In this document: in pieces, positions 10,980 through 24,239 of the stretch
Layout of the letters: each line of letters begins with the position of its first letter
How positions within the stretch are numbered: position 1 is the stretch's first letter
Assembly: GCF_051622035.1 (NCBI RefSeq)
Contig: NC_135355.1
Span: forward strand, 31,994,986-32,058,985
DNA length: 64,000 nucleotides
Reading direction: 5' to 3'
DNA from: Arctopsyche grandis
Taxonomy: Eukaryota > Arthropoda > Insecta > Trichoptera > Hydropsychidae
The notes under the pieces: model-generated
What the model saw: only the letters and a program-made list of their open reading frames with translations
Databases searched by the model: none
What the model was told of the DNA's origin: nothing
Translations under genes and position numbers: made by a program

Positions 10980-13690
10980 CATTACCATATCAACATTTTC
11001 ATTATCTATCTACATATCTATGTAATTTGGATAACATGTTTTTTCATGGGATTCTCTTTGCATGTAATGAAAAAAATAACAAAACATTTTTATAAATGCA
11101 TTTTTTTCAATCATACTATGTATGTAGTTACACCAACATTGATCTGATTTACCAATGTACGAATATGTTGAAATGTAGATACATATATTAACATTAGCGC
11201 CAGTTTATCGATAGTAGATATTATACAAATAATACTATCTATCAATGGGCCTCAATTAACCGCAATTTCTCGCCCTTAAATCCGTATCTTATCGAAATTC
11301 GAAATTGTTTTGATTTGATCCTAATGCCATTGATCTGATTACATCCAAATAAATACATGTATATTCACCAGTATCTTAGTCTTTATCGTAGTCACGTATC
11401 TTATTGAAAAAAACATGTGAAATTCTATGTACAAGCGTGTAAGATCTCTCGATTATATGATTATAAAGTAAGGTATTTTACCAATTTTGAGAATAAATGT
11501 ATAATTGTATCGCTTTTGTACGAGGTTCAAGGTTGCTGATTATTTTTGATTGTTTACGTATTTAATAATAAATATATTATATTTATTATGCAATAAAACT
11601 TGTGGTATTTCTCTATGTCGAGTTTCGAATCTTATTTGGGAAATATGTAAGTTAAAAGAGCTATTAACATATTTCTCAAAAACTTTTGTCTCTTCCTCTT
11701 GTTCTTTTGTAATCATTAAGCATTTTACATATGTATAATATTTTAGGAAAAATTAAGTACAATTGCACGATGCATATATGAATGTATATACTTAAACTTT
11801 AATTAATTCCACTATTAAAAATACAGATTGCTTTTACTCAATGTGTCAATGAAATTATGAATGTCAAGCTGTGACGATATTTCATAAATAAAAATTACAA
11901 ATTGCAGTGTGTGTGAATAATCGATAATTTCAGCAAAAGTTGCTTATTTTAAATGCGTAAGCTATTATTATATATGTTCGATGACATAGCCATGATCTTA
12001 TTAAGGACACTTTTAAATTATGCATTTTCCCATAAGGGGAAATTCATATATTTTTTTCTCCTCGTATATTTTATATTTTTCGATTGCGTTATTCTAAATG
12101 AGGTCATGTCTCCTTTCTGGTGTTATAATTTCAGCGATGAATCTTGCGAAATTCGATCGTAAAGTTTGAAAGTCGCGCAAGAGTCGCCATTTTCGTTTGA
12201 TTTAAAATTCGGGTCGATCGAAAATAAAAAGGGAGAGAGTTTAATTTCTTAATTTTTTTTCGGAATAGATTTAATATGCAGTTTGTGCATGTTTTGATTT
12301 TTTTAATGTTAATGTTCAATCTTAATTTTATTTGCAATCTTCTCGCGGATATATTATTTAGAATTGAGGTCAATAAACAATGTAGGTAGAGAGAGAGAAG
12401 TTGTGCAAAAGAAGTAGTAGAAGTAGAAGAATATAATAAAAAATTATACAAAAAAAAAAAACAGTCAAAATCAATGGCGGTGCAAATAAATCAGTAATTA
12501 TCGAACCATTTGCAGCACAAGCGACTATTACTGCTAAGAATATTATAAATGAGTATTTCTTCGAATTGATCTACGTTTTAGTATTATATGTAGTGATTAT
12601 GAACCTTTGGATTTTTTTTTATATTATACAATGTGGTTGTGTAGAGTTTTAAATATAAAGTTGAAGAAATCGTATGACCTTTTTCGAACTTTCTTTGAGA
12701 CAGGGATACATTTTTACGACAAACAAGTTTTGGACTAATCAATTTATTAGCGGTTAATTGTTTCATCAACGTTTTATATTGAAATTTTATATTACATATA
12801 TGTATTGTTTGTGTCGGTTATTTAATAATATAATAAAAAATCATTTATCGCTCAAATTAGTATGTTTAGATCATAAAAAAATATTTAGATAAAAAACCAA
12901 TCCTTATAAATGAAAAATTGGCAAAATAACCTCATAATATTATGAAAATGTAAGAAAAAAGTATATTTTTTATTTTTAAAATTCGCTTGGTAATTAATCA
13001 ATTGTAAGTATTTCAAAGCAGTAAATATCAGAATCAATAGAAAAAACATCTGACTTTTAGTTTCAATACTCACTTTTGGTACAATAATACTAGATTTTGA
13101 ATTAATGACGCCAAAAGCTAAAAATCTGTAAAAATTGCCCTTTTTTTAAACGCTCATATCTCTTAAACGAGAGCAGGCAAACAAAAATCATTTTCATATT
13201 CGAATTCAATGGGTTTAATTTAGTAACGACTGATAGTTTCCGCTACAGTAATATGTTTATTTCTCAGTGTAATTATCTTTACGTCAATAATCAAATAAAA
13301 AAAAACCTAATAATATACTTTTAGTCTAATAACAATTTAGTTACTCAGACTTTTTGTATAAAAATAAAGCATATATTAAATTTGATAAGATTATATATGT
13401 ATTTCAGCTTTTACATGCATGTAAGCTCTAATAAAAAAACATACTTAATATTCGATTATTATAGAGTAATCTCTGGGTTTTTCAAATGAACTTTTCTATC
13501 ATAGCTTAATGCTGTCGATTCATTACTACTTAAAGTAAAAGTAATGATAACGTCAATCATAATCATCAAGACTAGTTTTTACAAGGATTTTGGTATAGTA
13601 GATCATCTGGCCACATGTCCATGGCCTGCTGTGCAAATTCGAGATTGGTTAGATAGCATGATTGATTTGCTTATTCATATGTATGTACAG
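10980..13690. other. No gene seen
   Basis: AT-rich, with poly-A/T runs and short ORFs of low complexity only. 12360-12470 holds purine-rich tracts. Confidence 0.5.
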
Positions 13691-13699
13691 ATTTATATC

Positions 13700-14210
13700 A
13701 TCATCTACAGTTATTCGCGATCCAGTACTGGATGAAAGCCTCTATAACACGCTACAATTCATCTCTGTTTTTGGCAACTCGTATCCATCTCATAACTAGA
13801 GGTAGGATAGTCACAGTGTTATCCATTGTTCTATTGTTGTAAATCCTTTATAAAAAAGGTTCGGCAAACCTTTAACAATGCATTTACAACCTTTGAACAA
13901 TACGCGGCACCTTCTGGGTCCGGTGACTACTCATAACACACCTTTTTCAAAATTCTTCCATCCATCTCATCTGTGGCCTTCCTTTCACCTTTCTACGGTA
14001 TCTCGGGTGTCATTCGAGTATTTATTTTATCCTTTCTTCAATCTGAGACCACCATTGTCATTTCAAACATTTTACTCTATCTACACTTTCTATACTTTGT
14101 ACTATGTAGCATATGTACATATGTACGTATCTACATACATATATCTCGTCACACTTCTAATCCACGTATAGCGTTTTCTATATCACTATTCCAGCATTAA
14201 GGTGCAAAGA
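13700..14210 (-). pseudogene. LINE 3' coding fragment, third copy, split by a MITE
   Basis: Same fragment as 54715-55050 and 55655-55960, with an ATCATCTACAG tail. Interrupted by the TAG-ended MITE at 13797-13929. Heavily mutated. Confidence 0.55.
13797..13929 (+). mobile_element. TAG-ended hAT-type MITE, copy 2, inside a LINE remnant
   Basis: Starts TAGAGGTAGGATAGTCACAG, ends GGTCCGGTGACTA, with an exact 8-bp duplication CTCATAAC (13789-13796 and 13930-13937). Removing it rejoins a LINE 3' fragment seen uninterrupted at 55700-55790, which proves the boundaries. Confidence 0.85.
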
Positions 14211-14560
14211 CACATAATGGTAAGTGGATCGTCATTTTTTTTTAGATAGTTTTGCACGTAAAAAAACGCTTGCACTCCTGATCTATGCCAGGTTTTAATC
14301 TCACCCCCTGGAGTATTTTCGGTGATATATTTTCCTTGTATTGACAAGGTCGATAACGATGATTCCCATATTTGAAGAAATGCAGGATAAAATAATAAAA
14401 TCGTACGAATTAGCAATGACTTGAAGAAGCACCCTTCCCAGCTGGGGTCTACCTAAGCATGACGTGCCGTACGATTCTGTGTGTTTGCGCCTTTACTTCT
14501 TGAAATGCTTTATGTAGCATTCTGACGCTCAATCAAAGTTTAGCCTCCATGCGTCATCAT

Positions 14561-14708
14561 CAGAGATCGGCGAACAAATTTCTTTTGCCCACAAAAAAAG
14601 ATTCACTGTTGTCAACTTTTTTTTTGCTCTCTTGCTTTGTGGGAAAATAGTAATTGATAATGGTGAACCATTTTTTGTGAGAAAAAGAAACTTGTTCGCC
14701 GATCTCTG
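14561..14708. mobile_element. Short hAT-type MITE, ATCGGCG family
   Basis: The two ends CAGAGATCGGCGAACAA are exact inverted copies, and the arms continue with TTTCTTTT. Flanks GTCATCAT (14553-14560) and TTCATCAT (14709-14716) agree in 7 of 8 bases. Length 148 bp. Relatives lie at 57626-57797 and 57978-58132, all sharing ATCGGCG near the ends and an AATAGTGAACCA-type core. Confidence 0.75.
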
Positions 14709-14888
14709 TTCATCATTGTCAAAACACATTGACTTTTCAAGATCTTTTTCTTCAAAAAATGTGAAATTTTATATTTAAAAACGGCATTGATTCACCCAAA
14801 TGCTCTCCATCCTAATTTAATACACATCTTTATATCCTCTGTATAAAAATGTATACATAATTAGCACTTTCAGGAATTTATGAGTATC

Positions 14889-15230
14889 TTAGAACTAGCA
14901 GAATAGATCAATAATCAGCGTGTAATGCTTTCAATTTTCTGGTCACGGGTTCAATCCCTGGATGTGCTGCTGACCAGACTTTGAATATGTAATTCCAATG
15001 TCAATCGTTTCCTATCAGAGTTTGCCAACTTATCCGATTTCATTGAAATCGTTCCAACAAATTGACAACCCTGTCCTATTTCTCACAAAATTCAAGTATA
15101 AAACATCTCAAATTTGCTGATTTATAAAATGCTGCAAATTTTTCCAAATTTGCTGCAAATTTCTGTAAAGATGTCTAGATGTATGAATGTTAATCGGTGC
15201 TTGTAATTGGCCTTGAATAATACGTACGTA
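14889..15230 (+). mobile_element. tRNA-derived SINE, copy 2
   Basis: Same head (TAGATCAATAATCAG, GGTTCAATCCC) and body (AGAGTTTGCCAACTTATC). The 3' hairpin is lost. Confidence 0.65.
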
Positions 15231-15299
15231 TGTATGTTTTACCATAGATGTAGTGTAAAAATAAATAGGTGTATACCTGTATAAATAAATACATTTATG

Positions 15300-16380
15300 T
15301 TATATTGTAATTATATCCAAACCAAAACCATTCCAAGAGTTTCATACGTTCAAAACTCTAGCCAATTTCAGTACTGCTAAGCCGCTTTTTTGAGGCTTCG
15401 CAACTGTAGTCGTTTCATTGCAGTTTTTACATGCGGTTTCTCTCAGAGCGACCGGCCGTTTCACATTTGCGTCCGCGTAAAAAAATTTAAAACAAATTAA
15501 AAATTCCGCAATCATTGCCAAGATGACAACCGCAGCTTTTCCGCATTTTTTCCGTCAATTTTCCCGAACCTCATGAAAATGCAAAGCCCGCCGATCCACA
15601 ACACTTGACATTGGGGCCGAAGAGCGAGGCCTTTGGTCACGGCACCCAAACGCAACATCATCTGCATGACAATTAAACGTCGATAAGGAACACACTCCAG
15701 CGTGTCAATATTTGCATAATTAATTTCTGCACACCCTCGACAGTGTCAGATTGGAGGTGTTGTTTTGGGATCGTTTAAAATGACCGTGACCTCGCAGACT
15801 CTTCCATGGTACAGATTCATTGTAAAGATACGCATAAAGTCACCTTTTCGTACACATGTCACACGTTTACGTTTTATTGCAGTCATAATTACTGGCATAC
15901 TAGTCTTTATGACCCAGTCATAAATCATGACCGTGCCGAAAATGCAACCTTGAGTTGATAAAATGGCGGGCAATAAACGTTCTTTATCGTCTTCGTGTGA
16001 TAACAGATTGTCATCTCATGGATGGACTATCGGGTGGCCAAAAGTACTCTTCGTATCATTTTTATTTACATACTTATTACCATTTCTAATTGCCCGTTGT
16101 TATGTAATTGGAAACTTATAGGATATTGTTTATTTTTTAAAATAAAAAAAACAACAAATGAACGTCATTATAAATACATAAATAATTCATAGAAATGTCA
16201 AGAAGTCGACAAAATGCAATCTGAATAGTTATTTGTAAGACTATCTGAATGGAACATGATATTGAAGTACTCAATAACATTTCCAGAATCAATTTAGTTT
16301 TAATTTTTTCATTTTATTATATTTGAGGTAAAGCCAGCTTTTATACACAAGTACTAACAATACCAAACATTTAACAAATA
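15300..16380. other. No gene seen; moderately GC-rich at 15380-15960
   Basis: 15380-15760 has CpG and may be a regulatory region or a 5' UTR of a gene not visible here. No splice-consistent exon chain found. Confidence 0.4.
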
Positions 16381-16382
16381 CA

Positions 16383-16745
16383 ATTATTTATTTATTTATA
16401 GTTTTGGACCATTGTGGCATTACAGGAAGAACCTAATGCGCCACAATGGCTTACATTTGAAAAATATCAATAAAGTAAAATACATAAAACAAAAAGAAAA
16501 AAAAGTAAAAGCAGAAAAACATGATAAAAAAAAGAAAAAATAATACATAAAAAAATGTACAAAGGTGAAAAAATCAAATAAAAGAATAGATAAAATCCTA
16601 AAATCCTATTCATAGTTTCAAACTGAACAAAAGAAAAATAGTATATAAAATGCACATAAGGAAAAAAAACAATAAAATTAAATAAAAATAAAAAATAAAT
16701 CACAGCGAGGCCCAAATGGAAGGAAATTATATGTAGATTTATATA
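16383..16745 (-). mobile_element. LINE 3' tail with terminal hairpin, copy A
   Basis: On the minus strand a T-rich 3' UTR leads to CATTGTGGCGCATTAGG, CCTGTAATGCCACAATGG (an inverted repeat around a short loop) and then a (TAAATAAA) tail at the left edge. Copies B and C are at 26655-26745 and 28741-28990. Confidence 0.7.
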
Positions 16746-17042
16746 CAAATTCGAATTACATCCGTTTCACATAATACATATGTACGTGGGTGGGTAGCAT
16801 ATTTTTATAATAATCAAATCCGAGATGCTCTAAACTAATATTTGCGAGAAATGGAAATAGATTGAAATGAATTTATTCGGAGTATTTCTGCAGTGCTGCA
16901 GGTCAGACTTTTTTTCTATCAGAGTTTGCCAATTTATCTGTTTTAATTGTTGAAACGGTTCCTCTTCAAATTGGCAAAACCATCCTACCTACAATATATT
17001 TGTCACCAATAGTTGAATATGATTTCAAATTTATAAACTACT

Positions 17043-17237
17043 AATTATTTTACTCGGCTTCGCTCGGTATTTTTATAAACGGCTTAAACATGGCGAATCT
17101 AATAGTAAATATTAATTTTTTTTTTTTATTAATTTTATTTGAATCGAAAAACAAGTCGAATCGTCATAGAAACTGATTTGTTTTCGATTACCAACCAACA
17201 ATACTTACAAAGTATCTTTCGAAATTATATATTAGAT
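17043..17237 (+). repeat. GGCTTCGCTC repeat, copy 2
   Basis: TTTTACTCGGCTTCGCTCGG to GAAATTATATATTAGA. Same family as 8302-8524. Confidence 0.6.
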
Positions 17238-17239
17238 AA

Positions 17240-18710
17240 ATGTTAATACCATGGATATCGCTCAGGAGCGACCCTTAAATGACATCATGGAAACATTTTA
17301 GAAGACAAACTGATGCATCCAAATGATATACTTTAAGTTAAACAGTAGCCATGATATATAAGCATATCGCGGATGATCAATTTTTTTTTGGTGATAAATT
17401 TTATATCAAATTATGATCTTTGAATTTGATTTATAATTATTTCACACTCGATTTTGAGCGTGGCTGCTTCACAGTCTGTAACATTTTTATTGTCTGCTAT
17501 ATAGTGAAGTGGTATTAAGAAACGCTTTTCTCTAGTGGTTGTCCTTGCTTTCTGGAAATGTCAGAATGAATAGTGGAAAGAGAAAACTTTTGTGAATGCT
17601 TAATAATTTGATGAGATTGATTGAAAATTTCTGAAACGAATAGTGTCCAACTTCATTCGGATTTTGATATCAGATACAGATTCTAATAAAATGTATTATA
17701 AGAATTGTAAATAGATTTTTGCGCTCTTTTTCCTATTATGCTGTACATTAACATTAGAATAATATAATACTATGATTACTAACCAAATTAAATTAAATTG
17801 TAAAATAGAAAATGATCAGTAGATCAGTAGATATTAAAATAGATATAAGATGTATTGTGAACATAATTTCGTAATAATTAAAAAAGCATTTAAAAATCAA
17901 AAAAAAAAATGTATTTACATACATTCAGACCTTATCGGCAGTTAATATATATGTCCATACTATATTCGAAACCATTAGGAAAAAATGTTTTATTAAAGGT
18001 TAATGAACCCTAGAATTCTTAATCAATAGTCGAATACACTGTTTGGCTTTTTTATAGCTGGTAATATTATTGTTTGATTTGGCCTTTCAAGGAATTTGAA
18101 TATGAAGCTATGATTATATATGTACATATAACCTGAACGAAGTCTAGCATCAAAAGTTAGCAATGCAATAAAAGAAAACTCGTTTGATTCGCACGCAATC
18201 GCAATGTTCGAAAAAAACAATTCCGTTCCTTAAAATAAATTTGACCCTCTTGACCCTATCTGGACCGGACGTACGAGGAAAATCCAACGAAAATACTACA
18301 CCAACGCACGGGGAGTATTATTAATGACTTGTCCGTGTCAATTTTAACATTTTCGATTGTATGACGTCAAAAGTGACAAAAGGATCGAGTTTTTAATGGT
18401 TATTTTGTTGATTTTTATTTTTTATTTTCCTTTAAAGGAACATGTAAATAACACAGTACGCGTGTGTAATAAAACGATCGAAATTCCTAACAGTCATTTT
18501 TTTGCGGTATTCGTGTCGAATTTACATAAGCTTTTACATTGTCACTTAAATTGCGATTTATTTTTTGTATATAAATAAAAATGATTGCGAAGATTTGGGC
18601 GTGTCTGAATGCAGGCGAAATTACTTAAAAACAGACGTTCCTAATCTTTCTATTAGAATATTTAACTGATTAATTTATTTTCAACAATTAATATATGTAC
18701 ATATCAGAAA
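17240..18710. other. No gene seen
   Basis: AT-rich DNA; ORFs 18023-18220 and 18357-18578 show no known motif. Confidence 0.45.
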
Positions 18711-18711
18711 A

Positions 18712-18853
18712 TCTCCGTTTTTGTCGCACAGCCTTACTTATGTGTGCGCGAGCAGGATACAAGGCATTTTGTATGACTCGGTATGATGTCTCCTAGTCCC
18801 CTTGTATCCTGATCGTGCACACTAATTAAAGCTGTGCGACAAAAACGGGGAGA
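18712..18853. repeat. Imperfect 50-bp hairpin related to the CAGGATAC repeat
   Basis: 18712-18764 and 18799-18853 are inverted copies (GTTTTTGTCGCACAGC and GAGCAGGATACAAGG against their complements) with a few mismatches and an intervening loop of about 35 nt. Confidence 0.65.
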
Positions 18854-18887
18854 TTGCCACGACACGCCACTGATACATATATGTATA

Positions 18888-19320
18888 CATAGCCAGCAGC
18901 ATGACTCAGTGGTTGCGTTGATACTAAGCACCGAGAAGGCATCGGGTTCGATCCCGTGAGCTGACCACGATTGAGAGGAATTTATTCTGAGTATAATCTT
19001 TAATGCTGGTGGTCAGACATGGATATTTGTGACTCCAAGTCGATTTTTGAGGTTTTTTTATTACAACAGTGGTGTGCGTTTGATTTTGTGCGATATTCGA
19101 GACCCTCCGACGAAAGGTTCTCTTAGACTGAATTCGTTGGGGGGTGGTGGCCTCGTGTTGAGGGCTTAGAGGGTCAAATTCCTTGACCTTTAAAGCGGGC
19201 TTAGTACTCCATGTCGATCGTTTCCTGTCAGAATATGCCAATTTATCTGATTTCATTGTTGAAGTGGTTCCTCCATCAAATTGGCTAAAACCATCCTACC
19301 CACTATATCACCACTATTTG
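18888..19320 (+). mobile_element. tRNA-derived SINE, copy 3, with internal insertion
   Basis: Head ATGACTCAGTGGTTGCG and GGGTTCGATCCC is the best A/B box pair of the window. The body is interrupted at about 19050-19200 by a segment carrying CTCCGACGAAAGG, which recurs at 19655-19755. Confidence 0.65.
19090..19200 (+). repeat. CTCCGACGAAAGG dispersed repeat (pair with 19655-19755)
   Basis: Both copies contain CTCCGACGAAAGG, GGTGGCCTC/GGATGGCCTC and TGAGGGCTT in the same order, then TTTAAAG-GGG. One copy lies inside a SINE. Confidence 0.55.
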
Positions 19321-20759
19321 AATATGATTTAAAAAAAATATATTATCTATAACATATGTAGATGTCTCACTAATTTTCTTAAACGTAGTATTTGTATTAT
19401 GCTTAAATGTATGGTCACAGTGACGCGTTAGAGTATTCTGTAATGTCACTGTGGCTAATATGTTAATAAATGAATAAGTATATTCGAGCGATGTATATGT
19501 TAAAGTCCAAGTGTACATTTCTTTCGTTCATGTACATACTAGTTTGTTCATACACGAACGAATCTGGCCGGTTGTAGTGTACACAAAAGAACAAGTTGGC
19601 AAACGAACTATGTATGTATGTATGTAGTTTGTTGGATATTTATTTCTGGACAACCAGTTCGTTCTCCGACGAAAGGGTCTCTCAGATTTTATTCGATGGT
19701 GGGGATGGCCTCATGCTGAGGGCTTTATTGTTCGTTTCCATTGTACTTTAAAGTGGGTTTATGTTTTTATATGTATGTAATTTGTTCATGCATAAACTAT
19801 TAGACATACGTTTTATTGTCAATCGTTTGTTAAATTCTCTATGTACATATGCATACTTACACTGGATTGCATTACTTTAACAGAAAGAAAACGTTGTAAT
19901 GTGGTTTCGATAGGATTTCCCTTTTAAATGCTTGGCGCTTTGACATCTCAAAGGTTTTGACAGCCGAAAGTTGCATGCGACACCTAGTGAGACTACTTTA
20001 TGATAGCTTTTGCCTGTTAGCACTTAAGCTAATATAGTTCGTGTATGAATTAACTGGTGAGTACTGGAACAAACCGGAGTGAAAACTTAGACTGGAACAT
20101 ACATATATGTACATATATATTTAGACACTTTTAAAATAATCACGGAAAATAACCGACGTCTATAAATTCATTCAGGCAATGCCTGGCATTATTTAAAAAA
20201 TATGTACATACGTCTACGAAAATATGTAAATATTGAAAATGAATACACATGTCATTCACATATGCAAAAATTCGTTTCCTTTATGAAAGCGAATATTTGA
20301 ATACGATCCAAAATGAAAATTTTCTAAGAATTTTACTTCCCTTCCTTGATGATTAAGGGTTTTTATACTACATATTATAAGCATTATTTTTTTGATCATC
20401 TAATGCCAGTCAATACATATGTACATATGTATATGAATATACTTATAAACACGTTCCTCAATATAGAAGAAAAACATAACGAATTCCAATCTCAATATAA
20501 TTTCATATTCAATTGTTCAAACTTCAAATTTGCTTTTAATTAATGTAGGATGTGGTTGTCAGGGGACATGAATGGTAGAGTAAAATAATCTACATGAATT
20601 ACCAAAGGAATATGAGAAAGTATAAAGGCTTCTAATATCAAGTTTATATGAGATGAAAGTAAATGAGAGTAAAAAAAGTATCTTTACCACTGTTTTAAAG
20701 AGTTGGTAGTAGAAAGGGGTGGTAGAAAGAGACGTATGAATAGTTAACTTTAAATTTTA

Positions 20760-21425
20760 ATGATTTCGTTAATTTTTATTTTATTTTATTCAATCAATCA
20801 TGCACAGTTGCCTTACAGATCGCTCCAATGCGGCGAGTGTCCTATACAGATCAATAAATATCAATTAAAAATACAAAATTATTACATATTTTACATTAAA
20901 CACATCAATGGTCAAACATTGCAGAGAAGCATCGTAAGCATGGCAAATACGATCAACATCCACAGAGACATCTATGGAGAAATTTAATGCATTTATACAA
21001 AATCATCGAAAATTCGAGACGCTAAATAACTCAAATTTTGCGAGAAATACAGAGATTTATACAGGTACACATCTATGGTCAAACATTGTACATAAGCATT
21101 ATAAGTATTATTCGCGGCCAATTACAAACATCCATTAACAATCATACATCTAGATATCTATGGACAAATTTGCAGCATTTTACAAATCAGCGAATTCAAG
21201 ATGCTGTAAACTCAAAGTTTGCGTGAAATAAGACAGGGATGCCAATTTGTAGGAACCGTTTCAATGAAAATTAGATAAATTGGGAAACTCTGATAGGAAA
21301 CGATCCACCTGGAGTCACATATCCAAGGTCTGGCCAACAGCAACCAGTGAGAATTGAACCCATGACCACTTTGTTTGAAAGCTTTACATGCTAGCCAATA
21401 GTCCATACTGCTATTAGTTAACTTC
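20760..21425 (-). mobile_element. tRNA-derived SINE, copy 4, inverted, possibly two units
   Basis: The head (GGATTGGCTAGCATG-type A box, GGGTTCAATTC) is at the right end near 21350-21420. The left end has an AATAAAATAAAATAA tail. The body repeats partly at 20890-21060. Confidence 0.6.
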
Positions 21426-21633
21426 AATGATAACTAACCCCCGTATATCAGTAAGATAGTGGAAGTGGTTTCTGAAGAATGGAAGTGGTTCCAAATCACA
21501 TCACAACTTTTTGACGGGCAAGAATGTCACTGAACTAAGAGAGTGAAACTAATAAAAAGCTTGTAATGACTAATGAGACTCGTCTAGCGGTTTAAAACAT
21601 TGTTTACTCGACGGAGCGCCGCAACGTTCTATC

Positions 21634-21674
21634 ATGATGAAGTTGGTAACATTACATGCTACCAACTTCATCAT
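21634..21674. repeat. 15-bp perfect hairpin inside a dispersed repeat
   Basis: ATGATGAAGTTGGTA at 21634-21648 pairs with 21660-21674. The wider block 21580-21760 resembles 25545-25820 (shared GAGCGCCGCAACG, CATTACAT and TTAGAAAACT-type segments), so it is a mobile or duplicated repeat of unknown class. Confidence 0.6.
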
Positions 21675-22656
21675 TCCAGTTCTACTCATGCATGCCAACC
21701 TAATCAATCATACGTTAGAAAACTCAATTCCACATTAATAAATTTGGTTATTCAGAATCACTGATAGATTTGTTATGTAATTAATTATACGTTTTGAATG
21801 TCAAGATAAATTGTGCAGTAGAAAAAAATTGCATAAATCGGAGGATGTGTTCTGAACGTTGATACAAAATAATACATATTTAATATGAAATTTGAAGAAT
21901 CGCCTATGTTTATTTATATATATTTTTTTTACATTCAAGACTGTCGATTGAAAAAAACTATGTCGCTATAATAACACAGCTCTGTACATACAAATAATAA
22001 TAGGTCATTTAATGCGCCTTGGGTGTAAACGTTTAACGTTCTCCGTATTAGATATGTCAGAGTTTAAATCAACAATCCTCATCCAAACAATCGACGCGAT
22101 GAAGTCACACTTTGAGAATCCCTGACTATGTGCGCAATAATGTCTCGTCCCAAACTAAATATTGGACAAATGTTGTTTGCCTTTGACTTCTATTGTGTGT
22201 AACGTACGGGTCTGTTATCTGTTTTGTTTTAAAGGTTGTACGTAAACTGAAACCACAAGGCCCCGGGTAAAACGAGCAATATATCTACAACAACAAAAAA
22301 AATAGCATCATTTTTTTAAAATTCAAGACAGCTACGCGTAGAACGGACATTTTCGTTACAATGGATTGCGTTTCTCAGAATTATAATATATTTTTTCGTC
22401 GGATTTTCGCTTCAATGGCGAACGCATCGACTTCCGCAACGAATTTTCCCGAATGTGTTGCATAATTAATTGAACTGAAATTAAATAGTGTGTCATAAAT
22501 ACGATATGCAGTATCAATTTAGCACAAATTTTGCATACATATTGTATCATATGTACAGATGAAATTGTTGATTCGAATTCGCATGTGAATAAGTTGAATT
22601 GCTGAAGTTGAACGTATCGTGTATAATTCGAACTGTTCGCTAATTTATAGCCTTAA

Positions 22657-23176
22657 GAGAGCTGGACAGCAGCGCCTTGTCCATACAAACGTACTATACT
22701 TCTCCCTTCCTCAATTATGGCATTAGAGAAATTATTTTTTAATATGCTATGGATATCCACCATTGGGGTGCATCTATCGTTTTATTTTTTTGATTAATTA
22801 TTTTTTATAGGAGCTAGGAGCCGCCAAACATCTATAAAATCGCCTCTTTTTTACACCCACGAAACTGGTCCAGCGTGCTTATTTAACGGTCGATTTTAAA
22901 AAAAATACGCCAATAGATGCACAGAAAGTATCTTTCTCATACCGATGCTGATTTTTTTTTTAAATTGGTCCAGTTTTGGAGGTGAAAATAGTAGAATACG
23001 AAACCTTGATTTTGTCAATTTAAAATACGTTTTATCTGGTCGAAGCGTAACTGTCGCATTCACTCAATATATATATTGATATATATTGTCGCATTCACTC
23101 AATATATACATACACTCAATATATATATCGAAGAAAGGAACGGTAACATAATTAAGGTTTCGGGTGTACAGCCCTC
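22657..23176. mobile_element. TTAA-flanked piggyBac-type MITE, copy 2
   Basis: Near-identical over its whole length to 3315-3839 and also bounded by TTAA (22653-22656 and 23177-23180). Length 520 bp. Small differences are point changes and short indels in the TA tracts, so both insertions are fairly young. Confidence 0.75.
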
Positions 23177-23245
23177 TTAATAATATGATCGTTTTTGTTT
23201 AAAAATTTTAAAACAAACAATTTTTAAAACAAGCTATATTAACAA

Positions 23246-24233
23246 AAAGAAAACTTCTATTCATACTATACAAAACTGCTCTTTTTCGGTACGTTCATGC
23301 TTTTTTTGGACGAGTGCAAGGCAAAATCGGTTTATATATCCATTACAGAGCGCTACGATACTGCGCAATATTGCTTGCATCGATCTTTGAGTCAATATTG
23401 TCACAATATGATACGAAAAGCTTAACATGTACATATGTATCCACGAGTCACGATATGACAGTTTCCTAAAATATTCATATGAACATGACAGCACTTTCTT
23501 TAGCACATTAGCACACCACTATGACGTCATTAGTGAATATTTCCACAGTAACCGAAGAAAAACGGACTCGCTTTATACGTTTCGATGAAATGTACTGCTG
23601 TATAATAATAATAGATAGTGTCGGTTGCTGCTGTAACGGATACATCACATACACATTACGGAACTTTGCAAACTTATACATTACAGAGTGCGACGACAAT
23701 GGCGCAATATTGCTTGCGTTGTATCGTCCACTCTATACTGTTACAATATGACGTTTCCGGATATATTCATATGCACATGACAGCACTTTCTATAGTACGG
23801 GTGCAGTCGCCACTATGACACCACGTCATGCGTGAATATTTCCACAGTGGCCAAAAAAAAGTTTCAGTGACATACATACATATCATGTGAATAGTATAAT
23901 GTGAATAGATCGTGTCAGTTGCTGCTGTAACGGATACGTCATATACACATTACGGAGTCAATATTATCACAATATAACGTTTCCAAAAATATTCATATGC
24001 GCATGCGCACTTTCATTGGTGCGGGTGCACTAGCAACTATGACATAATACGTGACTGTTTCCATAATGGCCTTGATACGTTTGGGTGACATGTGCTGTTG
24101 TATGATATGAATAGATCGTGTCGGTTGCTGCTGTAATAGCTACGTCTCATACACATTACGGAACATATTTTTGTGTCCATATAGAAGTACATGTAATTTC
24201 CGGATTAATCGATGCTGGTATAAATGAACCTTT
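23246..24233 (+). mobile_element. TTATCC-type MITE, copy 3, with internal tandem duplications
   Basis: Enters the consensus at AAAACTTCTATTCATACT and ends AAATGAACCTTT. The middle block running from CAATATTGCTTGC through AATATTCATATG to GTAACGGATAC appears three times in a row, each copy diverged and partly deleted. The left end is missing. Confidence 0.65.
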
Positions 24234-24239
24234 AAGCCA

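Noticed and set aside
16467..16748. 93-codon minus ORF rich in Phe/Leu/Ile
   Set aside because: It is the T-rich 3' UTR of a LINE tail, not a membrane protein gene.
18895..18965. tRNA gene candidate (A and B boxes)
   Set aside because: No complete cloverleaf; the same head plus body is repeated about ten times, so these are tRNA-derived SINEs.
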